Assembly (NCBI RefSeq): GCF_003318235.1
Contig: NZ_QOCG01000031.1
Coordinates: forward strand, 62,001 to 126,000
Direction: 5' to 3'
Length of the DNA stretch: 64,000 nt
From: Loktanella sp. D2R18
GTDB lineage: Bacteria > Pseudomonadota > Alphaproteobacteria > Rhodobacterales > Rhodobacteraceae
Shown here one piece after another: positions 36,352-46,200 of the stretch. Every line of letters starts with the position of its first letter. Positions within the stretch are counted from its first letter, which is position 1. Position numbers and translations under genes: made by a program. The notes beneath the pieces were generated by a model. The model was not told the origin of the DNA, ran no database searches, and was given only the letters and a program-made list of their open reading frames with translations.

Positions 36352-36362
36352 AGGAGATCAAA

Positions 36363-36674
36363 ATGATCAAAAGTTTTCCAGTTATTCAAGCCGACACGGG
36401 TGTTACCCGTCAGGTGCTTTCTGACAGTCCTGAATTGATGATTGTTGCCTTTACGTTTGATGAAGGCGGCGAAGGAAAGCTGCATAACCACCCGCATGTG
36501 CAATCCACCTATGTCGAAAGCGGCGAGTTCATGTTTTCCGTTGATGGGGTCGAGACCAAGGTTGGCCCCGGCGACAGCTTTGTGATCCCAACACAGGCGG
36601 TTCACGGTTGTCACTGCCTCTCTGCGGGCCGTCTGATCGATGCGTTCACCCCACGCCGCGACGATTTTCTCTAA
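36363..36674 (+). CDS. kdgF: KdgF, cupin that linearises unsaturated uronates
   Basis: This is a 103-residue single-cupin protein. I choose ATG 36363 with GGAG six bases upstream; the frame could begin at a TTG overlapping the uxaC stop. Metal-binding cupin motif 1 is LHNHPHVQSTYVESGEF and motif 2 is GPGDSFVIPTQAVHGCHC; the ending LIDAFTPRRDDFL is typical of KdgF. KdgF opens 4,5-unsaturated monouronates released by pectin and alginate lyases to 5-keto forms used by KduI or DEH reductase. It thus links this operon with the PL15 lyase at 13655. Confidence 0.9.
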   Translation: MIKSFPVIQADTGVTRQVLSDSPELMIVAFTFDEGGEGKLHNHPHVQSTYVESGEFMFSVDGVETKVGPGDSFVIPTQAVHGCHCLSAGRLIDAFTPRRDDFL

Positions 36675-36689
36675 TTTAGGACGGTCCCC

Positions 36690-37514
36690 ATGCTCAAAAC
36701 TGAAACACGTTATGCAATTGACCCGGTCGCGGCCAAAAGCTTTGATACCGAAGCGCTCCGCAATCATTTTCGCGTCGGCGATCTGTTCGCCGATGATGAA
36801 ATTCGCATGATCTATACCCATTATGACCGCTTAATCGTCGGCTCTGCCGTGCCAACCAATGGCCCTCTCACGCTGACTGCGATGGCTGAAACAGGCACTA
36901 AAGCGTTTCTTGAACGGCGTGAAATGGGTGTTTTGAACATCGGTGCGGCGGGTGATGTCACCGTTGACGGGGAAACCCATACCCTTGAAAGAGGCGAAAT
37001 TCTTTACATCGGCATGGGCAGCGGTGCGGTGACATTTTCAGGCGCTGGGCGTTTTTATATCTTGTCCGCACCCGCGCATCACAGCTACCCGACCACACAT
37101 ATCAAAGAATCAGACGCCCGCCGGATCGAATTGGGATCGCCCGAGCAGGCAAATGAACGCGTGATTATTCAACTGCTGCACCCTGACGTTTGTAAAAGCT
37201 GCCAGCTCTTGATGGGCTACACAAAGTTTAAACAAGGCTCTGTCTGGAACACAATGCCAACCCACGTGCATGACCGCCGGATGGAAGCCTATCTTTATTT
37301 CGACGTCGACGCTGACCAGCGCGTATTTCACATCATGGGCGAGCCCACTGAAACCCGCCACATGGTAATTGCCAATGAAGAGGCGATTATTTCGCCGCCG
37401 TGGTCTGTCCATTGCGGTGTTGGCACCGGGTCGTATTCTTTCTGCTGGGCGATGGCGGGCGACAACGTTGATTTCACTGACATGGATATGGTCGCAATGG
37501 GGGATTTGCGGTGA
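36690..37514 (+). CDS. kduI: 5-dehydro-4-deoxy-D-glucuronate isomerase KduI
   Basis: The 274-residue enzyme has the KduI zinc site THVHDRRMEAYLYFD (two His and Glu), with a further His in WSVHCGVGTGSYSF. It converts 5-keto-4-deoxyuronate to 3-deoxy-D-glycero-2,5-hexodiulosonate, the substrate of KduD. The preceding Asp/Val-rich FADDEIRMIYTHYDRLIVGS is typical. It overlaps kduD by 4 bp. Confidence 0.94.
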   Translation: MLKTETRYAIDPVAAKSFDTEALRNHFRVGDLFADDEIRMIYTHYDRLIVGSAVPTNGPLTLTAMAETGTKAFLERREMGVLNIGAAGDVTVDGETHTLERGEILYIGMGSGAVTFSGAGRFYILSAPAHHSYPTTHIKESDARRIELGSPEQANERVIIQLLHPDVCKSCQLLMGYTKFKQGSVWNTMPTHVHDRRMEAYLYFDVDADQRVFHIMGEPTETRHMVIANEEAIISPPWSVHCGVGTGSYSFCWAMAGDNVDFTDMDMVAMGDLR

Positions 37515-38239
37515 ACCCGTTTGATCTGACAGGCAAACGCGCACTTGTGACAGGTGCCAATACTGGCATTGGACAAGCGATTGCCATTGCCTTGAGTAAC
37601 GCTGGCGCCGAAGTGATCTGCGCGGGCAGGTCCGGCATGGATGAAACTTTAGCGCAGGTCCCAAACGGAATGGCGTTGCAGCTTGATTTCGCAGATCCGA
37701 TGGCCGCCCGGGATGTATTCACTGATCAACATATCGATATCTTAGTGAATAACGCTGGCATCATCCGCCGCAATGATAGTGTCGATTTTTCCGAAGCGGA
37801 TTGGGATGACGTCATGGATGTGAACCTGAAGGCTGTGTTTTTCACCTGTCAGGCCTTTGCCAAAGCAGCACTTGCACGCGGAACCGGCGGTAAGATCGTC
37901 AACATTGCGTCATTGCTGTCATTCCAAGGGGGCATTCGTGTGCCGTCATATACGGCGTCCAAACATGGCGTTGCGGGTCTAACAAAGCTGATGGCGAACG
38001 AATGGGCTGCCAAAGGGATCAATGTGAACGCATTGGCCCCCGGCTATATCGCGACCAATAATACCGCCGCGCTGCGCGCCGACAACGACCGCAACAAAGC
38101 GATCCTCGACCGCATACCGGCAGGGCAATGGGGCGATCCATCTGACATGGGGGGTGCTGCCGTGTTCCTAGCTTCTTCCGCTGCGAATTATGTGCACGGA
38201 GCTATTCTTAATGTCGATGGAGGCTGGCTTGCCCGCTAA
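37511..38239 (+). CDS. kduD: 2-dehydro-3-deoxy-D-gluconate 5-dehydrogenase KduD
   Basis: The 242-residue short-chain dehydrogenase has TGANTGIGQAI for cofactor, NNAGIIRR, Ser in NIASLLSFQGG and YTASK as the catalytic set. It starts at GTG 37511, overlapping the kduI stop. It reduces 2,5-diketo-3-deoxygluconate to 2-keto-3-deoxygluconate (KDG). KDG kinase and aldolase are not in this window. Confidence 0.93.
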   Translation: MNPFDLTGKRALVTGANTGIGQAIAIALSNAGAEVICAGRSGMDETLAQVPNGMALQLDFADPMAARDVFTDQHIDILVNNAGIIRRNDSVDFSEADWDDVMDVNLKAVFFTCQAFAKAALARGTGGKIVNIASLLSFQGGIRVPSYTASKHGVAGLTKLMANEWAAKGINVNALAPGYIATNNTAALRADNDRNKAILDRIPAGQWGDPSDMGGAAVFLASSAANYVHGAILNVDGGWLAR

Positions 38240-39668
38240 TCCGATCCTTAGAAGATCAAACGCCCCGCGGCCCAAGGTTGGCATTGTCCATCTTGGGCCG
38301 GGTGCGTTTTTTCGCGCCTTTAGCGCGCCATTCACATCAGAGGCGGTTGCGCAATCGGGTGGTGATTGGGGTATCCTGACGGTCAGCCTGCGCAGCCCCG
38401 GCATCCGCGACAAGCTAAAGCCGCAGGATTGCGCCTATACTTCGGTGACGCTCGCGCCGGATGGGGCAGAATATGCAGTGATCGAAGTGATCGACGACAT
38501 TCTGGTTGCCCCTGAAAACCCACCTGCTGTATTGGACGCGATGGCGGACCCGGCGATGAAAATCCTCTCGCTAACAATCACCGAAAAGGGCTATTGCTCT
38601 AACCCTGCTACTGGCGGCCTGCTACTAGATCACCCCGATATTGCGCATGATTTGGCGCACCCGAGCACCCCGAAATCCGCAATTGGCTATATCGTGCATG
38701 CGTTGAACCTGCGCCGTTTGGCGGGCGCTGCCCCGTTCACAGTGATGTCTTGCGACAATCTTCCCAATAACGGCCCGCTGACCCGCGCAGTTGTACTTGA
38801 TTTTGCGCGCGCGTTTGACGTTGATCTTGCCGATTGGGTCGCCACAAATTGCCGTTTCCCGGCCACCATGGTTGACCGTATTACCCCCGCAACGACCCAA
38901 GCCGACGTTGATGCGTTGGCGGCGGCCCAAGGGTACGTGGACAACGCCTGCGTGATGCATGAACCGTTTCGCCAATGGGTGATCACAGACGATTTTGTCG
39001 ATGGTGAACGCCCTGATTGGGGGGCGGTCGGTGCGCAGTTGGTCAGCGACGTTGAAGCGTTTGAGTTGATGAAGCTGCGCTGCCTGAATGGCACACATTC
39101 CGCTCTGGCCTATTTGGGGTATCTCGCGGGGTACGAAACGATTTCAAAAACCGTGGCCGACCCTGCCTTTGCGCGTTTTATCAAGACCCTCTGGGCGGAT
39201 GAAATCATTCCAACCTTACCCCAGCTCGAGGGCGAAGACCTAACCGCGTATGCGCACAGCCTTCTGACCCGCTATCAAAATCCCGCCATTCGCCACAAAA
39301 CGTGGCAGATCGCAATGGATGGCTCGCAAAAACTACCGCAACGGTTGCTTGGCACCATTGCGGATAATTTGGAAGCTGGGCGTGATATTGCTGGGCTATC
39401 TTTGGCGGTTGCCGGGTGGATGCGTTATGTCGGGGGCGTCGACGAAAAGGGCGCGCCGATTGACGTCAAAGACCCGCTGGCCGCCCAATTGCGCGCCGCC
39501 TATGACAGTCATGACACCCCTGAAACTAAGGTCGCGGCACTTTTGGCGATCGGTGATGTTTTCCCGGCTGATCTGGCCAAAAATGCGACCTTCCGTGCGG
39601 CAGTGACAGGCGCATTCACACAGCTTTGCGCAAATGGTGCACGCGTAACCGTCCAAGGAATGACCTGA
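38217..39668 (+). CDS. uxuB: Fructuronate reductase UxuB (mannitol dehydrogenase family)
   Basis: This long-chain polyol dehydrogenase has about 484 residues. The nucleotide-binding start is VGIVHLGPGAFFRAF, and the active-site region KLRCLNGTHSALAYLGYLAG contains Lys and His. It reduces fructuronate to mannonate. The frame extends back to 38190 inside kduD. ATG 38217 is used here, but TTG 38229 sits five bases after GGAGG and may be the real start. Confidence 0.9.
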   Translation: MEAGLPANPILRRSNAPRPKVGIVHLGPGAFFRAFSAPFTSEAVAQSGGDWGILTVSLRSPGIRDKLKPQDCAYTSVTLAPDGAEYAVIEVIDDILVAPENPPAVLDAMADPAMKILSLTITEKGYCSNPATGGLLLDHPDIAHDLAHPSTPKSAIGYIVHALNLRRLAGAAPFTVMSCDNLPNNGPLTRAVVLDFARAFDVDLADWVATNCRFPATMVDRITPATTQADVDALAAAQGYVDNACVMHEPFRQWVITDDFVDGERPDWGAVGAQLVSDVEAFELMKLRCLNGTHSALAYLGYLAGYETISKTVADPAFARFIKTLWADEIIPTLPQLEGEDLTAYAHSLLTRYQNPAIRHKTWQIAMDGSQKLPQRLLGTIADNLEAGRDIAGLSLAVAGWMRYVGGVDEKGAPIDVKDPLAAQLRAAYDSHDTPETKVAALLAIGDVFPADLAKNATFRAAVTGAFTQLCANGARVTVQGMT

Positions 39669-40843
39669 TGCAAGAAACGTGGCGCTGGTACGGGGCACTC
39701 GATAAAATCACACTGTCTGATGTGGCTCAAACAGGGGCCTCTGGCATTGTGAATGCCTTGCACGAAATCCCTTATGGAGAGGTCTGGGAACCCGAGGCAA
39801 TCAACGCGCGCGCAGACGATATTCGCTCTGCCGGATTTGATTGGTCTGTTGTTGAAAGCCTGCCCATTCACGAACGGATCAAACGTGGCGACGGTGATCT
39901 GAAGCAGCTTTTCGCGAATTACCGACAATCCATGGCCAATCTGGCCGCCGCTGGAGTGCAGGTTATTTGCTATAACTTCATGCCGCTTTTGGACTGGACG
40001 CGCACCGATCTAGCGGCACCAGTCGCGCGCGGCGGGACATGTCTGCGGTTTGAAACCTACCGTATGGCCGCGTTTGAAATTCATATGTTGGGCCGCACCG
40101 CTGCCGAAGACGATTATCCAGAAGACGAACGCAAACGTGCCGCCATATGGTTCCAACAATCGACGCAAGCCGACCGCGATGCGTTGTTACACGCAATCAT
40201 GTCAGGGCTTCCCGGTGCCTATGACCGTTATGATGTCGATGGGTTGAAACAAGCGCTGACGCTGTATGAGAGGCTTGATCGTGCGGCATTGCGGGCGAAT
40301 TACAAACGGTTCCTTGACGAAGTAATTCCCACCGCCGAAGAACTGGGCATGCGGTTTTGCGTACACCCCGATGATCCGCCCCGCGATATTTTGGGTCTGC
40401 CGCGTATTGTATCTAATGCGGATGATATTGATTGGATCATGTCCTCGGTGGACAGCAATGCCAATGGTCTGACGCTTTGTTCGGGATCGTTAGGCGCGAA
40501 CCCGACCAACGATGTGCCTGCAATTGCGGCGGCCCACGCAGACCGCATCCACTTTGCGCACTTGCGTAACGTGCGCAAAGACCCCGACGGCGCATTTGAA
40601 GAGGCCGCGCATTTGGCAGGCGACACCGATATGGTCGCGCTGATCAAAGTGCTGCTTGACGAAGAAGGCCACCGCCGCGAAACGGGCCGTGCGGATCACA
40701 GCATCCCATTTCGCCCCGATCATGGGCATGAGTTGTTGACCGATATTGGGCAAGGCACCTTTCCCGGCTACCCGATGATCGGGCGTTTGCGTGGGCTGGC
40801 GGAACTGCGCGGCGTCATCTCGGCGCTGTCGCATGGTGTTTAG
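39668..40843 (+). CDS. uxuA: Mannonate dehydratase UxuA
   Basis: The 391-residue enzyme starts at ATG 39668, overlapping the uxuB stop as TGATG. TWRWYGALDKITLSDVAQTG at the start, YNFMPLLDWTRTDLA, MRFCVHPDDPPRDILGLPRI with metal-binding residues, and the C-terminal DHGHELLTDIG are all typical. It dehydrates D-mannonate to KDG. With UxaC and UxuB it completes the glucuronate route. Confidence 0.95.
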   Translation: MQETWRWYGALDKITLSDVAQTGASGIVNALHEIPYGEVWEPEAINARADDIRSAGFDWSVVESLPIHERIKRGDGDLKQLFANYRQSMANLAAAGVQVICYNFMPLLDWTRTDLAAPVARGGTCLRFETYRMAAFEIHMLGRTAAEDDYPEDERKRAAIWFQQSTQADRDALLHAIMSGLPGAYDRYDVDGLKQALTLYERLDRAALRANYKRFLDEVIPTAEELGMRFCVHPDDPPRDILGLPRIVSNADDIDWIMSSVDSNANGLTLCSGSLGANPTNDVPAIAAAHADRIHFAHLRNVRKDPDGAFEEAAHLAGDTDMVALIKVLLDEEGHRRETGRADHSIPFRPDHGHELLTDIGQGTFPGYPMIGRLRGLAELRGVISALSHGV

Positions 40844-40896
40844 CTGCGAGCAGCGCTAAAAGGACCTGACTGTGGGCAAAATCGCCCGCGCCCTGA

Positions 40897-41871
40897 ATGA
40901 ATATGAGGTCCCAGGTGACAGCTACCAGTTCATCCGGCGCAGAATTGCGCGGTGCAAAAATTGCGATTGTTGGCGTGGGTAAAATCGCCGTTGATCAGCA
41001 TATTCCGGCCATCGCTGGTCTTGAGGCCTTTGAACTTGCGGCGACAGCCAGCCGTGCGGGCGGCGTTGACGGCATTGAAAACTATTCCGATATCACGGGG
41101 CTTTTGGCGGCCCATCCCGATATTCCCGCCCTGTCACTGTGTATTCCACCGGTTCCGCGTTACGACATCGCAGTAAAATCGTTGATGGCGGGCAAGCATA
41201 CGATGCTGGAAAAGCCGCCGGGTGCCACCGTGAGCGAAGTGCGCAAGCTAGAAAAGCTTGCGCAGGCCAAAGGCGTCACATTGTTTGCTACATGGCATTC
41301 GCGCTATGCAGACGGGGTTGCTGCCGCACGCGCATGGTTGTCCGACCGCAAGATCACATCGGTGCAGATTGATTGGAAAGAAGACGTCCGCCGCTGGCAT
41401 CCAGGCCAAGAATGGATATGGCAGCCCGGCGGTTTGGGTGTGTTTGACCCGGGAATTAATGCGCTTTCGATCATGACTGAAATATTGCCTAATCCGGTGC
41501 ACCTGACCGCGGCTGAGCTGTTTTTTCCAAAAAACCGCAGCACGCCAATTGCCGCAAACCTAAAATTCGCAGGCCCCGCTGGAATGGCGGTCACAGCTGA
41601 TTTTGATTGGCGCCAAGAAGGTGAGCAATCGTGGAATATCACGGTTGAAACCACCGAAGGTCTGCTGCGGCTCACCGATGGTGGGGCTAAACTATCAATC
41701 AATGGTGTGGATCAAACCTTGCCGGGTGTGGGTGAATACCCCGGCCTATATCACCGCTTTGCGGAACTGATTGAAACCGGAAAGTCTGATGTCGATATCA
41801 GCCCGCTGTTGCACGTCGCAGACGCATTCATGCTTGGCGATCGCAAGACAGTTGATGCTTTTCAAGACTAA
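40897..41871 (+). CDS. Gfo/Idh/MocA-family sugar dehydrogenase, galactose-1-dehydrogenase-like
   Basis: The 324-residue oxidoreductase has the nucleotide fold GAKIAIVGVGKIAVDQHIPA, the Lys-containing EKPPGATVSEVRKLEKLA (EKP motif) and the substrate-domain stretch WQPGGLGVFDPGINALSI. The closest named type I recognise is D-galactose 1-dehydrogenase, so it may oxidise an aldose or uronate at C1. Start is uncertain: ATG 40897, ATG 40903 and GTG 40915 are all possible. It lies 53 bp after uxuA and is probably the last gene of the operon. Confidence 0.75.
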   Translation: MNMRSQVTATSSSGAELRGAKIAIVGVGKIAVDQHIPAIAGLEAFELAATASRAGGVDGIENYSDITGLLAAHPDIPALSLCIPPVPRYDIAVKSLMAGKHTMLEKPPGATVSEVRKLEKLAQAKGVTLFATWHSRYADGVAAARAWLSDRKITSVQIDWKEDVRRWHPGQEWIWQPGGLGVFDPGINALSIMTEILPNPVHLTAAELFFPKNRSTPIAANLKFAGPAGMAVTADFDWRQEGEQSWNITVETTEGLLRLTDGGAKLSINGVDQTLPGVGEYPGLYHRFAELIETGKSDVDISPLLHVADAFMLGDRKTVDAFQD

Positions 41872-42003
41872 CCAAAGCCATATAGTCTTGATCCGACAGG
41901 TGCAAAACCCGAATAAATCTGTTGCCTACATGTACTAACGGCTCTTACAGTCATTTGGTAGACTCAATTTATTTTACGTATCACATTGGATTTGGAAATC
42001 AGC

Positions 42004-42438
42004 ATGAATACATCACGCCTTGCCGCTTTCGCGGCGTTCTTATGCATGGCCGCAACCACAGCCGCCGCACAAGCGCCATGTCATTTGACAACACCAGACC
42101 GTCTTGCGGGTTTTTCTTCTTTGGACGCAATGATTTTTGTGGACCTTCCTGACCCAATTGCAACCCGCGCAACATCCACCGTCGAAAGCAGTTTTGTGGA
42201 CCAAGTTATCAGCGAGGAAATTTCCGCATTTTCGAAAACTTGGTGCGAAATCGGCCTGCAAACTATGGTCGTCGATTTTGAAGTACCGGTCGAAGACGAC
42301 GCCGTAAAAAGCATTCTGACACGTGCCGTTTATATTTGGGATACACAAATGGACCCAGTCGGTTGGCGTCTTGATGCTATTGGTGAGCGGCAGCTTTGTG
42401 CACGCGGCAACGACCCTTTTGCAGAAATTTGTCCTTAA
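42004..42438 (+). CDS. Unknown secreted protein, 144 residues
   Basis: I do not recognise a family. The start at 42004 has GGAAATCAGC upstream and gives a signal peptide MNTSRLAAFAAFLCMAATTA with an AQA-type cleavage site. The mature part has four cysteines (APCHLTT, KTWCEIGLQ, RQLCARG, AEICP), which could form two disulfides in the periplasm. It is acidic. It is followed 26 bp later by another unknown secreted protein, probably co-transcribed. Confidence 0.7.
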   Translation: MNTSRLAAFAAFLCMAATTAAAQAPCHLTTPDRLAGFSSLDAMIFVDLPDPIATRATSTVESSFVDQVISEEISAFSKTWCEIGLQTMVVDFEVPVEDDAVKSILTRAVYIWDTQMDPVGWRLDAIGERQLCARGNDPFAEICP

Positions 42439-42464
42439 GAAAACATAACACGGGAACCATTTTT

Positions 42465-43187
42465 ATGATTATGCAACATTTCTTCCACGCGTCACGTAGC
42501 GCGTTTTCAATTCTATTTTTGGCAACACCAACGTTCGCCCAAGACGTTTTAGCCCAACCCTTGATGTCGGAGCCTTATGCGGCTGAAAACGCCCAAACCG
42601 CGATGGATGAAATCAAGCTGCGCTGGGACGCAGCACAACAAGAACAACAGGACAGATTTGCGGCATTTTCGGGCGACTATAATGATTTTGTGAGGTCCGA
42701 CCCGATCCTACAAAATGTAACTTGGCCCTATGAGGCCTGTACGGATCTGATCAGTTTGATCCCGCCCCCATTAGATGGTTGGGGGGTGCGCAGTGACGCC
42801 CCGTTTACCCAAAACCCCATCGAGGATAAGCGTGCCGAATTTGGTCTCGTGACTTTTGACGCGGATGTTCCGACAAATGACCCTGCGTTTTTTGGCAGCG
42901 AAGACAGTGTGTCTATCTCGCTCAGCGCATCTGTAGATAATGTGGTTCTGTGGAACATGATGTACGGCGAACCCACGATGCGCGAGTCCATGTATGTGCC
43001 CGGTCCCTATAACTATCCGGTCAGCAACATGGATGGGAGCGTCCTGTTTGGCGACGTTTTGGTGCGGATCTCTGCGACGGACGAAACCAACGCACAACTG
43101 TATCTTGAGACGATGATTGGCTGCGCGATTGCGGGTGGGATGATCGCAGAAGGGATCGATGTCACAACACTGCGCGACCAGCCTTAG
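42465..43187 (+). CDS. Unknown secreted protein, 240 residues
   Basis: No family is recognised. Starting at ATG 42465, the protein has a signal peptide (MIMQHFFHASRSAFSILFLA) cleaved near TFAQD. The mature protein contains a helical stretch (ENAQTAMDEIKLRWDAAQQE), two cysteines (YEACTDLI and MIGCAIAGG) and a mixed beta region. It ends just before a hairpin shared with the convergent cyclase gene. Confidence 0.7.
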   Translation: MIMQHFFHASRSAFSILFLATPTFAQDVLAQPLMSEPYAAENAQTAMDEIKLRWDAAQQEQQDRFAAFSGDYNDFVRSDPILQNVTWPYEACTDLISLIPPPLDGWGVRSDAPFTQNPIEDKRAEFGLVTFDADVPTNDPAFFGSEDSVSISLSASVDNVVLWNMMYGEPTMRESMYVPGPYNYPVSNMDGSVLFGDVLVRISATDETNAQLYLETMIGCAIAGGMIAEGIDVTTLRDQP

Positions 43188-43198
43188 CAGCGGGGTTA

Positions 43199-43222
43199 GC
43201 CTAAGTGTACTGTCGTTTAGGC
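43199..43222. terminator. Short hairpin between convergent genes
   Basis: GCCTAA (43199-43204) and TTAGGC (43217-43222) form a 6-bp stem around a 12-base loop between two convergent genes; the right arm covers the stop codon of the cyclase gene. It could act as a weak bidirectional terminator. The stem is short, so confidence is low. Confidence 0.35.
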
Positions 43223-46200
43223 CGTAGCGAGCATTTGCTTCAATTGTGTTGCGGCCTGCATTTCCAGCGGGCAGTCGCCCGGTAGCACCAAATCAAATAG
43301 GGGCGCAATCACTTGGCTAACTTCACCATTGCGCCCAGCACTGTGATAAAGTTTGGCCAGATCGATTGCTGCGCGAATTTCCCAAAGCGTACCGCCACCG
43401 AGCTGCGCCAAGCTAATCGCCGCTTTAAGGTGATCTTCTGCGCGGCCCATATCGTGCTCTGCAATCGCAAAGCCTGCGCGCAAGCGGTGTAAATCGGGCA
43501 ACCAGCTTTTCTCTCCGGTTTCGTTCATCATGTTTTCGGCGTCATCCGCGAGCGCTTTAGCATCCTTCACGAGGCCAAGCGCCAGCGCACGGCGCGCGGC
43601 GACCACACGATTACCCGGGACAAGTAGGCGAATGCCGACATCGAGCATTTTTGCTTCGGTTATGCGGAAAGCATCAAGCCCTAAAGCGTCTCCGTCGGCC
43701 ATCCGAAGCAAAGCATATGTCGCCTCGGCCCACAGATGCGAGGACGCGACGTTGTGCTCATTAATCAGCGGTCGCAAGATGCTTAAGTGACGCCTTTCGG
43801 CGGTGACATCATTCGCCACATGGGCGCAAATTACAAAAAGGCCAAGCATCGCACAGGTCGTGTTCGTATGCCCGATGATCCGTGCGCGATCTTCTGCATT
43901 CTTCCGATAGATGTTGGCACGTTGGGTTTGGCCGCGAAACGTCGCCCCAAGTGATTGATAGATTTGCAGCCCAACAATCGGGTCATGACCAAAACGGGCC
44001 GCAAGGTTTTCGCTCGCGACTTGTTCGCTCAGTGCTTCGGCCTCGTCGAGATAAGGTTGGGACTCAATAAAGCGTCCCATCTTAAGGCGCCCAATTGCGG
44101 CTAACCTTTTCGCGACCAGAAGTTGCGCGGTGTCCCCGGATACTTCGGCCAATCCCTTAAGCTCATCCGCACGGGCAATGCTCGTTTCAAGTCGGCCTCG
44201 GAAATAGCTGCTCATCAGAAGGCCATAGATAATATCTCCACGCAGGGGTGTTTCGCCAACTTTGTCGGCCATATCCAATGCTTCTTCGAGTGTTGCGACG
44301 GCCTCGTCTGACCAGAGGCCTTTGCCAGGAGAAAGCGCCACAAACAACTGCACTTTAAGCGCAATCGCGGTTGCCAAAGCTGCCTTATCGTCGGTCGCGA
44401 CCTTAGGCGCATTCAACGCGATCGCGCGGCGTAGGTGTGTCTCGCCTTCTTTATAGGCTGGGCGCGAAATGGCGGCCTTCCCCGCCGCCTGCCAGAGCGT
44501 GATGGCGCGATCAGTGAGCCGCGCAGCTTCTGCGTGGGTCGCTAAAAGCTCGGGGGCGGTGTCTGGTTCTGCCTCGAGTGCCGCAAGAATACGTTTATGA
44601 AACACAGTTCGGCGTTCTTTGACCAGACTTTCATAGGCTGCGTCGCGCACCAACGCGTGTTTGAATATATATTGCACCTGCGGGGCGACCCCGTGTTGAT
44701 GGATCAGCTCGGCGGCAACCAACTGGTCGAACGCGTCGTCTAATTCAACCTCAGGAATTTCGCAGATTTTGGTCATCAATTGATGGCTGAACACGCGCCC
44801 GACGCAGGCGGCGATTTGCGCAATTTCTTTGATTGGAGCCAGACGATCAAGCCGCGCCATCAAACTGTCTTGGAGCGTCGCAGGTATAGCAAAATCGCCA
44901 AGTGAATCGTTGACCAGATAGCCACTTTCACCTTCCGTGAGCGCCCCGGATTCAAGAATGGTCTTTGTAAGTTCTTCAATAAACAAGGGCACGCCATCAG
45001 TGCGGCGCACGATGATATTCATGATCTTTTCTGGCAGGGGTTTCTCGCCAGTTAGCTTAGCAACAATTGCGTAGGTCATTCCCTTGGTCAGGCGGTTAAG
45101 CTGTAGACGCGTGATATTGGGAACGGGACCAAAATCATGATCGAACGGGGGGCGGGCGGTAGCCAGGATCAGAATGCGTTGGCCCGGCAGCGCTGCAAGA
45201 ATAAAATCCAACAGCTCTAGCGATGTTGGATCAATCCAATGCAAGTCTTCAAAAACCAGTAGCACCGGCTTTCTTCGGGCCATACGCAGCAGTATTTCGA
45301 CCAAAGCCTGCATCATGTGGGCACGTTGCTGCGCCGGTGTTCCGTCGGTTTTGCCATAGCGCGTGCTTCCGTCGAGCCCAAGAAGAAGCGCTATCACCCC
45401 ATGGATCGCCGGCGACCCGTTAAAGAGCGCTTCGATCTTATCGAGCCGATCTTCGGTGGTGTCCTCTGTTGTGAACCGCGCTGCGTCGCTAAGCTGTTGA
45501 ACAAATGGATAAAATGCACTTTCTGTGTGATACGGAGAGCATTGATATATCAGCCGCGTGTGATCATCTGCTAGGCTCGCGTCCATAACAGCTTGGACGG
45601 TACGTGATTTGCCGATACCAGCCTCACCGCTCAACAGGATCATTTGGCCCTGTCCAGTCTGCGCCTGTGCCCAGCGGTTCAAGACGGTTTCAATCTCGTT
45701 TTCGCGCCCCACAATTGGGATCAGCGATCCGGTTCTGCGCGCTTCAAACCTACTTTTCGCGCTGGTTTCGCCGTCCACCACAAACGCCTCAATCGGGCGA
45801 CCAATTCCCTTCAGGTCATGTGCGCCAAGCGACGTAATTTTGAAAGTTGCGCCCAAAAGCGGCAGCATTTCACCAGGTATCACCAGCTGATTGGGTTCCG
45901 CCACTGATTGCAATCGCGCTGCCAAATTGGGGGTTTCTCCGATCGCTGCAGCCTCTTGCCGAGCGCCGCCGCCGGTTAGGTCGCCCACAACAACGACCCC
46001 GGACGCAATGCCTACCCGCGACGCAAGCGCCGCACCATCCGGGGTGGTGATTTGTTGAGTTGCCTCAATAACCGCCAAACCCGCGCGCACTGCCCTGTCT
46101 GTGTCGTCTTCGTTTGCATGGGGCCAGCCGAAATAGCACAGCATTCCATCCCCCAAAAGAGTGGCAACAAACCCAGCATATGCGTCGACGACGCTCGCAA

